DNA of 50,224 nt, taken from contig DAOTWZ010000037.1 of NCBI GenBank assembly GCA_034435615.1, positions 1 to 50,224 on the forward strand, written 5' to 3'. Position 1 is the stretch's first letter, and every line of letters starts with the position of its first letter. This document shows positions 6,602-15,351 of the stretch, one piece after another. The translations under genes were made by a program, and so were the position numbers. The notes below the pieces were generated by a model. That model worked only from the letters and a program-made list of their open reading frames with translations, was not told the DNA's origin and did not search any database. The stretch comes from H17-190 sp034435615. GTDB lineage: Bacteria; Chloroflexota; Dehalococcoidia; SM23-28-2; HRBIN24.

Positions 6602-8782
6602 CTAGCGGGGAGGGGGCGGGGCGGCGAGACTCCTGAGGATCTGGCTGGCCAGCCTGGTCGACAGGACAGAGCCCGCCCGGTTGTCCTCGTTGAAGACCAG
6701 GACGAGCCAGGAGGGGTTCTCCCGGGGGGCGTAGGCGGCGAAGTAGCCGTGGTACTGGCCCGGCCCGGCCGCCTCCGGCGTCCCCGACTTGCCGGCGGCG
6801 TCGACGCCGCTCCCGGCGAAGGCGGCGTAGGCGGTGCCACCAGGGCTTTGGGTGACGAGCCGCAGCCCCTCCTTGATGGCGGCCAGCGTCTGGGGCGAGA
6901 TGGGCAGCTTACCCTTGACCTGCGGCTGGAACTCCCTGACCACGTTACCCTGGGCATCGGTGATCTTGCGCACCACGAAGGGCTTCATCAGGGTGCCATC
7001 GCGGGCCAGGGCGGCGTAGGCGTTGGCTATCTGCAGAGGGGTGACGGTCAGGTAGCCCTGTCCGATGCCCAGGACTACCGAATCGCCGGTGAACCAGGGA
7101 TTAGGGTCGCCGAAGTGCTCCATCTTCCAGTCGGGGTCGCGAGGGTCGGGGACCAGGCCGGACGCTTCCGGCAGCTCGATACCCGTGGGGGAGCCGAAGC
7201 CGAAGCCGCGCGCGAAGTCGGGCAGGATGCCGGGGTCTATCTGGTCCAGGGTGTAGGCCATCTGGTAGAAGACGGGGTTGCAGGAGGACATGAGCCCCTC
7301 GGCGGGGGTGAGGGGGCCCCGGTCCACCGTCTGCCAGTTGCGCAGGGGATAGTTGGGGCCGAGCCCGGTCCAGACGGGCGGGCAGGGGAGACGGCTGGCG
7401 GGGCTGTAGCCGCCCCTCTCCAGAGCGGCCGCCGTCGTCACTACCTTGAAGGTGGAGCCCGGCGGGTAAGTCCCCTCCAGGGCGCGGTTCATGAGGGGGC
7501 GGTCAGGGCTGTTGATGAGACGGTCCGCCTCCTCAGGGCTCAGCCCCAGCACGAAAGAGTTGGGGTCGAAGCGGGGGTAGGAGGCGAGGGCAAGCACCGA
7601 ATTGTCCCGCGGGTCCAGCACTACCACCGCACCCTTCTGTTGGCCCAGGGTGGACTCCGCCACCTTCTGCACGTTGATATCTATGGTCAGGTGGACGTCC
7701 AGGCCTGGCTTGCCCGGCCGCTCGGCGATGACGCGGGAGACCTGGCCCTCCGGCGTGACGGTGAGGAGGGTCGCTCCACGCTCCCCGGCCAGCTCCGTAT
7801 CGAAGAGGCCCTCTATGCCGGCGGCGCCCTTCATGTCGCCCGGCCGGTAGCCCTTGGGCTCCAGCTCCTTCAGCTCCTCCTCCGTCACCTCCCGCAGGTA
7901 GCCGATGACGTGGGCGGCGGAGTCCCCGTTGGGGTAGACGCGCTGGCCCTGGTACTGGACCAGGACTCCCAGGTCTTCCAGGGCGTAGAGGGGCTCCAGT
8001 TGCTCGGGAGTGGTGGACCAGGGGAGCCGCTTCACGGGGACGAAGTAGTAGTCCGGCACCTTGGCTTCCAGCGCCCGCCAGACGTCGGCCTGGCTGATGC
8101 CCAGGGCGCGGGAGAGGGCGGCGGCCGTGGCCGCCCTGTCCTTGACCATCCGCGGCACGATGCCCACCACGGGGATGCGAGCGTCCATAGCCAGGGGCTG
8201 GCCGTTGCGGTCGTAGATGGTGCCCCGCCGGGGGGTCTTGATGACCAGCCGCACCAGGGAGCGGTCGTCCAGCTCCTTGAAGATGAGGGAGGGGTGCCAC
8301 TGCACGCGCCACTCTTTGCGGGTCTCCGTCTTACCGTCCGGCCTGGTGACGGTCACCTCCTCGTATATCAGGGGTATGGTGTTCTCCTGGGCTATGTCCC
8401 CCACCATGGCAGTGTGGACGGTGACCCGCACCGGGACATCGGCGGTGTCCAGGGCCTGCTGGTCAGCCTGGGGGGTCGCCTCGTCGCGGGGGGCGGGGCT
8501 GGCGGCGTGGGGGAGGAGCTCGTAGTCCACGCCGGTGATGGTGGCCTCCTCGGCGATGGCCCGGTAGCGCCCCACGAAGTAGTCCCGCGTGAAGGTGGCC
8601 TGGGAGCGAGTGGAGAGGAGGGCGTACATGGCGTCATACTGGCCCTGCTTCCAGAGGTCGAGGAACGCACGCGCCGCGTCCTGGGGCGAGGCCGTCGGCT
8701 CCTCTGGCCCCCCGCCGCCGAGACAGGCCGCGGCGAGGAGGAGGATGGCCAGAGGGGTGGCCCACAGGGAAGCTCTCAACAT
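6602..8782 (-). CDS. Class B penicillin-binding protein, PBP2/MecA-like lipoprotein
   Basis: A 726-residue peptidoglycan DD-transpeptidase that cross-links stem peptides outside the membrane. The N-terminus is a lipoprotein signal, with LLLAAAC at 14-20 making Cys20 the lipidation site instead of the usual uncleaved anchor. Residues about 30-165 form an NTF2/MecA-N-like domain, 175-350 the PBP dimerisation domain (RRGTIYDRNGQPLA at 186-199), and 380-720 the transpeptidase. All three active-site motifs are present: STFK with nucleophile Ser443, SCN at 500-502, and KSGT at 665-668. No glycosyltransferase domain is present. ATG 8782 is supported by a -10 at 8800. Close to the beta-lactam-insensitive MecA architecture, but resistance cannot be inferred from sequence. 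Confidence 0.93.
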   Translation of the reverse strand: MLRASLWATPLAILLLAAACLGGGGPEEPTASPQDAARAFLDLWKQGQYDAMYALLSTRSQATFTRDYFVGRYRAIAEEATITGVDYELLPHAASPAPRDEATPQADQQALDTADVPVRVTVHTAMVGDIAQENTIPLIYEEVTVTRPDGKTETRKEWRVQWHPSLIFKELDDRSLVRLVIKTPRRGTIYDRNGQPLAMDARIPVVGIVPRMVKDRAATAAALSRALGISQADVWRALEAKVPDYYFVPVKRLPWSTTPEQLEPLYALEDLGVLVQYQGQRVYPNGDSAAHVIGYLREVTEEELKELEPKGYRPGDMKGAAGIEGLFDTELAGERGATLLTVTPEGQVSRVIAERPGKPGLDVHLTIDINVQKVAESTLGQQKGAVVVLDPRDNSVLALASYPRFDPNSFVLGLSPEEADRLINSPDRPLMNRALEGTYPPGSTFKVVTTAAALERGGYSPASRLPCPPVWTGLGPNYPLRNWQTVDRGPLTPAEGLMSSCNPVFYQMAYTLDQIDPGILPDFARGFGFGSPTGIELPEASGLVPDPRDPDWKMEHFGDPNPWFTGDSVVLGIGQGYLTVTPLQIANAYAALARDGTLMKPFVVRKITDAQGNVVREFQPQVKGKLPISPQTLAAIKEGLRLVTQSPGGTAYAAFAGSGVDAAGKSGTPEAAGPGQYHGYFAAYAPRENPSWLVLVFNEDNRAGSVLSTRLASQILRSLAAPPPPR

Positions 8783-8799
8783 CTCGCTACCCTGGACAA

Positions 8800-8805
8800 A
8801 TTATA
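8800..8805 (-). promoter_or_regulatory. -10 element for the penicillin-binding protein gene
   Basis: The minus strand reads TATAAT within GCATATAATTTG, 18 bases upstream of the ATG at 8782. The 17-base upstream position holds no recognisable -35, so strength is uncertain. Confidence 0.45.
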
Positions 8806-8901
8806 TGCTAAGCTAGGTCTGGAGAGGCGGTTTGGCGGTAGCCCCCCGCTGCCTGGCCGCCGCTGACCGATGAGAGCGGCCGGGCGCGCCCCCGAGCGAC
8901 G

Positions 8902-10281
8902 ATGCATCCCTGGGAAGATAACGTCTCCAGGCCGCCGGAAGGGCCGGGCTCAGCGCCACCGGAGCGGCCCGGGCGCGCCCGTCGTCCCTCCTTCTCAGAC
9001 CTAGTGGGGAGCCCTGGCCTGCGCCAGCTACTGCAGGTGCGGACGCTGGGCCAGGTCGCCCAGAACGCCATCCTCTACACCCTCCTCATCGTGGTGGTTC
9101 AGGAGACCCACTCCAGCCTCCAAACGGCGCTCCTGCTCATCGTGCTGACGGTCCCTTCCATCGTCCTGGGCATCCCCGCCGGCGCCCTGGCGGACGTTCT
9201 GCCTCTGCGGGCTGCTGTCATCATGGGGGCGCTGGCGCGGGTCGCCATCGTCTGCGGGATGCTCGTCTACCAGTGGGACATGGCCCGGCTCTACTTCCTG
9301 GCCTTCGTCTTCGCCACGGTGGGAAGCCTGACCGGCCCGGCGGAATGGGCGGCCGTCTCGCGTCTGGTGAGCAGGGACTGGCTGCCGCGGGCCAACTCTC
9401 TCTATCTGCTGGTGACGATGCTGGGGCAGGTGGGCGGAGCGGTGGTGCTGGCCCCCCTGCTGTTCAAGATAGGGGGAGCGGTGCCCGTCTTCGTGGTGGT
9501 GGCCCTGCTGTACTTGGTCACCGCCTACGCCGCCCTCAACCTGGAGCCCCTGCCCCCGGCGGCCTCCACCGAGGGCGAGGAGGTAGGGCTCTGGCAGGCC
9601 CTGACCACGGGATGGCGCGTCCTGGCCAACAGCTCACCCGCCTTCATGGCCATGGTCTATCTGACCATCTCCTCCATGCTGATGAAGACGGTGGCGGTGT
9701 TGGCCCCCCACTACGTGCGGGAGACGCTGAACATCACCGCCGAGAACACCGTCTACGTGATGGTTCCCGCTGCCCTGGGGGCCGCCCTGGGGCTGGTGGT
9801 GACGCCCTTCCTCTCCCGCTTCCTGAAGGTGGACCAGGTGATGGTCATAGGCTTTCTGCTGCTGGTGTTGAGCCTGGCTGCCCTGGGGCTGGTGGTCTAC
9901 ATACGGGACGTTATCATCGCCCATCTGGACCTGGGGGTCCGCTTCGTGGAGGAGCGGCTGGGCGTCTCCTCGGTGATAACGCTGACCCTCATCCTGGTGG
10001 TGCCCAGCGGACTGGCGGCCACCATGGTGACGGTAGCGGCCCGCTCCGTCCTCCACCGGGAGTCGCCCGTGGGGGCGCAGGCGAGGGTCTTCGCTACTCA
10101 GAGCGCCGTGGCCGACCTGGTGGCGCTGCTGCCCACGTTCCTCCTAGGTGGCGTCGCCGACCTGCTGGGGGCCCGTCCCGTCCTGCTCCTGGCGGCGCTG
10201 GTGGCCCTGGCCATGTCCCTCTACGCCGGACGGGCCCGCCAGCGCTTCGCTCCCCTGGCGAGAGCGAGCAGCGTCCGCTAG
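8902..10281 (+). CDS. MFS transporter with long cytoplasmic N-terminus
   Basis: A 459-residue polytopic protein of the major facilitator superfamily. Residues 1-45 are soluble and Pro/Arg-rich. Twelve or so hydrophobic segments follow, with PAGALADVLPLRAAVIMGALAR as the loop 2-3 region and TVGSLTGPAEWAAVSRLV as the helix 5 region typical of MFS_3/EntS-like exporters. An unusual inter-helix segment (VYIRDVIIAHLDLGVRFVEERL, about residues 332-353) interrupts the C-terminal half. Substrate unknown. It diverges from the penicillin-binding protein gene across a 119-base gap. Its TAG stop shares the palindrome CTAG with the stop of the convergent CoA-transferase remnant. Confidence 0.82.
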   Translation: MHPWEDNVSRPPEGPGSAPPERPGRARRPSFSDLVGSPGLRQLLQVRTLGQVAQNAILYTLLIVVVQETHSSLQTALLLIVLTVPSIVLGIPAGALADVLPLRAAVIMGALARVAIVCGMLVYQWDMARLYFLAFVFATVGSLTGPAEWAAVSRLVSRDWLPRANSLYLLVTMLGQVGGAVVLAPLLFKIGGAVPVFVVVALLYLVTAYAALNLEPLPPAASTEGEEVGLWQALTTGWRVLANSSPAFMAMVYLTISSMLMKTVAVLAPHYVRETLNITAENTVYVMVPAALGAALGLVVTPFLSRFLKVDQVMVIGFLLLVLSLAALGLVVYIRDVIIAHLDLGVRFVEERLGVSSVITLTLILVVPSGLAATMVTVAARSVLHRESPVGAQARVFATQSAVADLVALLPTFLLGGVADLLGARPVLLLAALVALAMSLYAGRARQRFAPLARASSVR

Positions 10282-10583
10282 CGGCCGGCCCTCTGGCAGG
10301 GGACGCCCCGTCCCTGGAGGCGGCGCAGCCAGACCGCCACATCGTCCCGGGCGAAGATGGACTCCAGGAGCCGGCCCAGCCTCCCCCGGGGCGGGGCGCT
10401 GGAGACGGCCTGCCAGGAGCCCGGGTAGGCCAGCTCCGGACGGCCCAGGGCGCGGGCGAGCCGTCGCCATTGCTCCTCGTCTTCCAGGAGGAGGCGCAGG
10501 TAGCCGTCCCGGCACCGGTAGCGACGGCGCGCCGGCGAGGCGCGGGCGGCCCCCGCCTCAGCAGACGAGGGTGCGGCCGCCAT
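10278..10583 (-). pseudogene. CaiB/BaiF (family III) CoA-transferase remnant
   Basis: Reading leftward, the ORF from ATG 10583 encodes 101 residues. The last 80 or so (YRCRDGYLRLLLEDEEQW, then ARALGRPELA, WLRRLQGRGVPC) match an internal segment of the small-domain half of family III CoA-transferases. Such enzymes have about 400 residues, so both the N-terminal CoA-binding part with the catalytic Asp and the C-terminus are missing. Upstream coding space is occupied by the SDR gene in another frame, with which this ORF overlaps by 26 bases. I read it as the relic of a deleted gene rather than a working protein. Whether it is still translated, coupled to the SDR stop, is open. Confidence 0.55.
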
Positions 10584-11370
10584 CGATGGTGACGACGTCG
10601 CCGGTGATGAAGGAGGCGTCGGGGCCACAGAGGAAGGCCACCAGCCGGCCCACCTCCTCGGGCTGGGCCTCCCTCCCCAGCGGTATGCTGGCCAGCCAGC
10701 TCTCCCGGCCGGGGCCGCGGGTGACATCGGCCATGCGGTAGGTGTCCACCAGGCCGGGGCAGACGCAGTTGACCCGGATGCGGTAGGGGGCCAGCTCCCG
10801 CGCCAGGATGCGAGTGAAATGGATGAGGCCGGCCTTGCTGGTGCCGTAGGCGGCGTAGGCGGGGAGGGCCAGCCGCCCCGCCACCGAGGAGACGTTGACG
10901 ATGCAGCCCCCCTGCCCCTGGTCGATGAGGGCGCGGGCCACGGCCCGCGTCACCAGGAAGGTGCCGGTCAGGTTGACCTCTATGACCCGACGCCAGTCCT
11001 CCTCGGCCAGCTCCACCACGGGGACGCGGTCGCGGCCGCGGGAAGCGGCGGCGTTGTTCACCAGGATGTCCACCCGGCCCAGTTCGCTCAGGGTGCGGTC
11101 CACCAGCGACTGGACGTCCTGGGCGCGGGTGACGTCCACCACCAGGGGCAGGGCACGGCGCCCCAGCGACCGCACCTCCTCCGCCACCGACTCCACGTCC
11201 CGCCAGCCTATGGCCTTCTCCTCCTCCGGATAGCTCTCTGGCGGACGGCCGGAGCCGGTCACCACCACGTCCGCTCCCTCCCGGGCCAGGGCCAGGGCTA
11301 TCTGGCGACCGATGCTCCGGTAGCGGCCGGCCCCAGTGACGATGGCTACCTTGCCGCTCAGCGGGCCCAT
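10558..11370 (-). CDS. SDR family NAD(P)-dependent oxidoreductase (FabG-like)
   Basis: A 270-residue classical short-chain dehydrogenase. Cofactor loop TGAGRYRSIGRQIA (12-25) has two extra residues compared with TGxxxGIG. Structural motif VNNAAAS lies at about 104-110, and the catalytic Ser162, Tyr175 and Lys179 sit in NVSS and YAAYGTSK. The C-terminus GDVVTIDGGRTLV is the usual FabG-type end. The frame extends to ATG 11415 inside the upstream glycosyltransferase gene, but that codon has no ribosome binding site, while ATG 11370 follows GAGGGGGT at suitable spacing and begins at the fold start. Substrate unknown. Last gene of the folE-led leftward operon. Confidence 0.88.
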   Translation of the reverse strand: MGPLSGKVAIVTGAGRYRSIGRQIALALAREGADVVVTGSGRPPESYPEEEKAIGWRDVESVAEEVRSLGRRALPLVVDVTRAQDVQSLVDRTLSELGRVDILVNNAAASRGRDRVPVVELAEEDWRRVIEVNLTGTFLVTRAVARALIDQGQGGCIVNVSSVAGRLALPAYAAYGTSKAGLIHFTRILARELAPYRIRVNCVCPGLVDTYRMADVTRGPGRESWLASIPLGREAQPEEVGRLVAFLCGPDASFITGDVVTIDGGRTLVC

Positions 11371-11392
11371 CTCTTCTACCCCCTCGAGGCGG

Positions 11393-12619
11393 TCAGCGAC
11401 AGCCTCCGTGGACATAGGTAGGGTGCCGGTGCCCCAGCAGTTCCCGGTAGGTGCTCTCCACCCCGTCGGCCACCCGCTGCCAGTCGTAGCGGGCCACCTG
11501 GCGGCGGGCGGCCTCGCCCAGGCGCTGGCGCAGGGCGGCGTCCGCCAGGAGGGCCTCCAGCCGGCGGGCGAAGCTGCGGGGCCGCGGCCGGGGCACCAGG
11601 TAGCCCGTCTCGCCGTCCAGGACGGTGTCCCGCAGCCCGCCGACCCCCGAGGCGACGACGGGGACGCCGCAGGCCATGGCCTCCAGGGCTACCAGGCCGA
11701 AGCTCTCGTAGTAAGAGGGGACGGCGCAGACGTCGGCAGCGTTGTAGTGGAGGGGCAGCTCCTCATGGGGGACGGCGGGCCGGAACTCCAACCGCTCCCT
11801 TATGCCCAGGGCCTCTGCCAGCCGCTCCAGCCGCTGGCGCCTCTCGGCGTCTCGCTCGTCGCCGCCGACGATGAGTAGGCGGGCTGGCGTCCGCAGGAGG
11901 GCGAAGGCCCGCAGCAGGAGATCGAGCCCCTTGATGGCCTCCAGCCGCCCCACGAAGAGGACGAGGGGAAGGTCGTCCGGGAGGCCCAGGCGGGCCCGGG
12001 CCGCCGCCTTGTCGGCGGGACGGAAGAGGCGGGCGTCCACCCCGCAGGGGACGACCCGGATGCGCTCCCCCTCCACCCCGTAGAGCCGTTCCAGCATCCG
12101 GCGCTCGTCCTGGCTGGGGCAGATGATGCGGTCCGCTCCGCGCGCCAGCTCCCGCTCCGCCCGGATGCGGTGGGCCGGCTCTCGCTGGCCCATGGTGAGG
12201 CTCTTCACCTCTCCCAGCGTGTGGAACATCATGACGTGGGGGAGGCGCCAGCGCTCCTTCAGGAGTTGGCCGGCCCAGCCAGAGAGCCAGTAGTGGCTGT
12301 GGACCAGGTCATAGGCGCGGCCTTCCCTTTCGGCGAAGGCCATGACGCCCCGCACGAACTGGGGCAGGTAGGCGTACAGGTCCTCTTTGTCCACTTCCCA
12401 GGGGCCGGCCTCTATCTGGACCAGACGGACGTTGTCCGCCAGAGGCTGGACGGCGGGGCTGTCCGGGGCGGCGCGGCGGGTGAAGATGTCCAGGCAATGG
12501 CCGCGGCGGCCCAACTCCTTCCCTACCTCCCGCACGTAGACGTTCATGCCGCCGCTGTCCCGGGTCCCCGGCAGGGCCAGGGGGGAGCTGTGGTAGGTGA
12601 GCACGGCGATACGACACAT
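11393..12619 (-). CDS. GT4 family glycosyltransferase (MshA/sucrose-phosphate-synthase-like)
   Basis: A 408-residue GT-B fold retaining glycosyltransferase. The N-terminal domain begins MCRIAVLTYHSSP and carries GTRDSGGMNVYVREV, the motif of the MshA / sucrose-phosphate synthase branch. The acceptor-side HSHYWLSGWAG lies near residue 108. The C-terminal domain has FVGRLEAIKGLDLLLRA (donor phosphate binding) and the E-x7-E motif in SYYESFGLVALEAMACG. Likely donor is UDP- or ADP-sugar, or UDP-GlcNAc; acceptor unknown. Assignment as mycothiol MshA is not justified without the rest of that pathway. It sits 2 bases downstream of the acetyltransferase gene and is probably co-transcribed with folE. 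Cytosolic face of the membrane. Confidence 0.9.
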   Translation of the reverse strand: MCRIAVLTYHSSPLALPGTRDSGGMNVYVREVGKELGRRGHCLDIFTRRAAPDSPAVQPLADNVRLVQIEAGPWEVDKEDLYAYLPQFVRGVMAFAEREGRAYDLVHSHYWLSGWAGQLLKERWRLPHVMMFHTLGEVKSLTMGQREPAHRIRAERELARGADRIICPSQDERRMLERLYGVEGERIRVVPCGVDARLFRPADKAAARARLGLPDDLPLVLFVGRLEAIKGLDLLLRAFALLRTPARLLIVGGDERDAERRQRLERLAEALGIRERLEFRPAVPHEELPLHYNAADVCAVPSYYESFGLVALEAMACGVPVVASGVGGLRDTVLDGETGYLVPRPRPRSFARRLEALLADAALRQRLGEAARRQVARYDWQRVADGVESTYRELLGHRHPTYVHGGCR

Positions 12620-12621
12620 CC

Positions 12622-13602
12622 CTAGCCCCTGCGCAGCAGGCAGCGGTAGATGGGCCGGTCCCGGGCGCCCAGGTCGTACTTGTAGGGCTCGGCCCCTCGC
12701 AGGAAGTCGAAGCGGCGGTAGCCCTCCCGGATGGCCTCCTCGATGAGGAGGGCCTTGGAGAGGAGCCCCACGGCGAGCTGGCCGTAGGCCGGGTCGTAGC
12801 CGCTGTTGTAGAGCTGAAGGGTGCCGGGGGCGGTAAAGCAGAGGAGGCCGGCTACCCGCTCCCCGGCCAGTCGCAGGAACCAGAGCTGGGCGGCGCCCTC
12901 TTCGGCCAGCGCCACCACCAGACGACGGAAGAAGCGGTCCATGCGCTCCGTCATGAAGTGGGCCTTCTCGGGGCGGCTGATGCGATGGAGATGGATGAAC
13001 TCGTCCAGGGCGGCGGCCACCTCGTCGGGCTGCTGGAGCCGCTCCATTCGATGGTCGCCTACCCGGGAGAGGCGGCGCAGCTTGCGCAGCAGCTCGTGAC
13101 GGTCCTTACCGGGGAGGGACTCCAGGTACTCCTCCCAGCTCGTGGGGAGGGCCATCTGGGGCGCCACCGCCTCCTGCTCCAGGTGGACCTGGTAGCCGGC
13201 GGCGCTGGCCAGCCGGGGAAGCAGCTCCAGGGTGGGGGAGCCCTCCGGTAGGCCCCAGAGGGCCACCTCCTGCCAGGGCCGCTGGCCGAGGGCGTCCAGC
13301 AGGGCGGAGAGCGCCTCCTCCTCCGCTCCCTGGGCCAGCACGAAGTCCAGATAGTCGCACACGTTGGGGTCGCCGGCGAGGGAGAGCTGGCCGTCGTTCT
13401 CCATGAGGGGGGCGATGCCGATGACCTCCTGGCTCCTGTGAGCGGCCAGGAGGAGGAGGGGCCTACCCTCGCCGAACTCCTCCCACCAGATGCGCAGCCA
13501 GGTGGGCGTAAGGAAGACGTAGGGGAGGGCTCCCCGGCGGTGCAGCTCGCGCCAGGGCCCTTCCAGGGCCTGGAGCTCCTGCTGGAGGACGGCCGTCGTC
13601 AA
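12622..13602 (-). CDS. GNAT/FemAB-like acetyltransferase (BioF2-like, PF13480 type)
   Basis: A 326-residue protein of the FemAB/CelD-like GNAT group with two tandem GNAT folds. Recognisable elements are FLTPTWLRIWWEEFG (about 30-44), the mid-protein HELLRKLRRLSR, then VAGLLCFTAPGTLQLYNSGYDPAYGQLAVG and the closing FDFLRGAEPYKYDLG near 300-315. Such proteins transfer acyl or aminoacyl groups in polysaccharide or cell-wall assembly; the exact donor and acceptor are unknown. The start is a TTG overlapping the folE stop as TTGA, which implies translational coupling. With the adjacent GT4 gene it suggests envelope glycan modification (inference). Confidence 0.82.
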   Translation of the reverse strand: MTTAVLQQELQALEGPWRELHRRGALPYVFLTPTWLRIWWEEFGEGRPLLLLAAHRSQEVIGIAPLMENDGQLSLAGDPNVCDYLDFVLAQGAEEEALSALLDALGQRPWQEVALWGLPEGSPTLELLPRLASAAGYQVHLEQEAVAPQMALPTSWEEYLESLPGKDRHELLRKLRRLSRVGDHRMERLQQPDEVAAALDEFIHLHRISRPEKAHFMTERMDRFFRRLVVALAEEGAAQLWFLRLAGERVAGLLCFTAPGTLQLYNSGYDPAYGQLAVGLLSKALLIEEAIREGYRRFDFLRGAEPYKYDLGARDRPIYRCLLRRG

Positions 13603-14195
13603 CTCGCGCTACCTCGCACCAGGGCCAGGAACTCGGAGCGGGTGACGCCGCTGCCGCGGAAGACCCCGCGCACGGCAGAGGTGACCAGGACGCTGCCCGG
13701 CTTCTTTATCCCCCGCATGCTCATGCACAGGTGCTCCGCCTCCACCACCACCGCCACGCCCTGGGGCCGCAGCCCCTCCATCAGGTAGTCAGCTATCTGG
13801 CTGGTGAGCCTCTCCTGGACCTGGGGCCGCCGGGCCAGCACGTCCACCAGGCGGGCGATCTTGCTGGCGCCGACGATCTGCCCCTTGGGGACGTAGCCCA
13901 CGTGGGCCTGTCCGAAGAAGGGGACGAAGTGGTGCTCGCACAGGGAGTAGAAGGGAATCTGGCGCAGGATCACCATCTCCTGATGGGGCTCCGGGAAGGT
14001 GCGCTGGAGCAGGGCCAGGGGGTCCTCCTGCAGGCCGGCGAACATCTCGGCGTAGAGGTCGGCGATGCGGCGCGGCGTGTCGGCGAGGCCCGGCCGGTCG
14101 GGGTCCTCCCCTATCGCCTCGATGATCTGGCGGACGGCTTCCGCTATGCGGTGGAGGTCAACCGTCGGGCGGGCCAGCGGTTCGGAAGTCTCCAT
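13599..14195 (-). CDS. folE: GTP cyclohydrolase I
   Basis: A full-length 198-residue enzyme that converts GTP to 7,8-dihydroneopterin triphosphate, first step of folate or pterin synthesis. Zinc ligands Cys86 and His89 lie in SLCEHHFVPF, and Cys157 in EHLCMSMRG. ADTPRRIADLYAEMF (39-53) and VGYVPKGQIVGASKIAR (99-115) are the standard conserved blocks. It is the first gene of a leftward operon with the acetyltransferase, GT4 and SDR genes, none of which is an obvious folate enzyme. An extended -10 (TGCTACAAT) lies 32 bases upstream of ATG 14195. The ribosome binding site is weak. Confidence 0.96.
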   Translation of the reverse strand: METSEPLARPTVDLHRIAEAVRQIIEAIGEDPDRPGLADTPRRIADLYAEMFAGLQEDPLALLQRTFPEPHQEMVILRQIPFYSLCEHHFVPFFGQAHVGYVPKGQIVGASKIARLVDVLARRPQVQERLTSQIADYLMEGLRPQGVAVVVEAEHLCMSMRGIKKPGSVLVTSAVRGVFRGSGVTRSEFLALVRGSAS

Positions 14196-14226
14196 GGAAG
14201 ATGCAGCGTCAAGAGGTGTCCCTTTA

Positions 14227-14235
14227 ATTGTAGCA
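14227..14235 (-). promoter_or_regulatory. Extended -10 promoter for folE
   Basis: The minus strand reads TGCTACAAT (TGn extended -10). No good -35 is present at 16-18 bases. It lies between thrC and folE, separating two leftward transcription units. Confidence 0.45.
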
Positions 14236-14274
14236 GGTGCTTCAAGTAAATACGAAGCGGATGCGGCGGGGGCT

Positions 14275-15351
14275 TCAGCCCAGGGAGAGGGCCTCGGCGA
14301 TGGCCTCCACCCTGGCCGGTACCTCCACCAGGCGGGCCGGCAGCGTCTCTGCCGTCTCCGGGTCCTTGAGGCCGCTGCCGGTGATGACGCAGACCACCAC
14401 TGCCTGTCGCAGGTCCTCCCTGGTCGCCACCTTGATGAGGCCGGCCACGGCCGCCGCCGAGGCTGGCTCGGCGAAGATCCCCTCTTCCTGGGCCAGCAGG
14501 CGGTAGGCCTCCAGGATCTCCTCGTCGGTGACGGCGTCGATGCTGCCGCCGGACTCGTCCCTGGCCGCCACGGCCAGATGCCAGCTCGCCGGGTTGCCCA
14601 CGCGGATGGCGGTGGCGATGGTCCGGGGCTGGGGCACCGGCTCCCCCCGCACGATGGGGGCGGCGCCGTCGGCCTGAAAGCCCATCATGCGGGGCAGATG
14701 GCGGCTCCGCCCAGCCCGACGGTACTCCAGGAAGCCCCGCCAGTAGGCGCTGATGTTGCCGGCGTTTCCCACCGGGATGAAGAGCATGTCCGGGGCGTCG
14801 CCCAGGGCGTCCACTATCTCCATGGCCGCCGTCTTCTGCCCCTCCAGACGGTAGGGGTTCACCGAGTTGACCAGGGCCACGGGGTAGCGGGCTACCATCT
14901 CCCGGGCCAGGCGCAGGGCGTCGTCGAAGTCGCCCTCGATGGCCACCACGGTGGCCCCGTGGGCGATGGCCTGGGCCATCTTCCCCCGGGCCACGAAGCC
15001 CCGCGGAATGAGGACGTAGGCGTCCAGGCCGCAATGGGCTGCGTAGGCGGCGGCGGAGGCGGCCGTGTTGCCGGTGGAGGCGCAGAGGACGGCCCGCTGC
15101 CCCTCCTCCAGGGCCTTGGCCACCGCCACCACCATTCCCCGGTCCTTGAAGGAGCCGCTGGGATTGCAGGACTCCAGCTTGAAGAAGAGGTTGGGGCAGC
15201 CAATGCGCCGGCCCAGTCGGGAGGACGGCACCAGCGGCGTGTCTCCCTCGCCCAGGGTGATGAGGGGCGTCCGCTCCGTCAGGGGCAGGAACGCCCCGTA
15301 GCGACGCAGCACCCCCACAGGCCTATTCAGCGGCCTGCTCGATATCGCCAT
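14275..15351 (-). CDS. thrC: Threonine synthase
   Basis: A 358-residue PLP enzyme converting O-phospho-L-homoserine to threonine. PLP-binding Lys69 is in NPSGSFKDRGM. LGEGDTPLVPSSRLG (33-47) and the glycine-rich phosphate loop in FIPVGNAGNISAYWRGF support threonine synthase over threonine dehydratase. The length fits the short bacterial class. ATG 15351 has AAAGGAG at five-base spacing and lies within the last 29 bases of the coiled-coil gene, so translation is likely coupled. The gene ends the hom - coiled coil - thrC run; homoserine kinase is not in the window. C-terminus complete. Confidence 0.95.
   Translation of the reverse strand: MAISSRPLNRPVGVLRRYGAFLPLTERTPLITLGEGDTPLVPSSRLGRRIGCPNLFFKLESCNPSGSFKDRGMVVAVAKALEEGQRAVLCASTGNTAASAAAYAAHCGLDAYVLIPRGFVARGKMAQAIAHGATVVAIEGDFDDALRLAREMVARYPVALVNSVNPYRLEGQKTAAMEIVDALGDAPDMLFIPVGNAGNISAYWRGFLEYRRAGRSRHLPRMMGFQADGAAPIVRGEPVPQPRTIATAIRVGNPASWHLAVAARDESGGSIDAVTDEEILEAYRLLAQEEGIFAEPASAAAVAGLIKVATREDLRQAVVVCVITGSGLKDPETAETLPARLVEVPARVEAIAEALSLG

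Noticed and set aside
6581..8866. 761-codon plus-strand open frame opposite the penicillin-binding protein
   Set aside because: Antisense to a gene with all three transpeptidase motifs; no recognisable domain and the low-stop bias is a GC effect.
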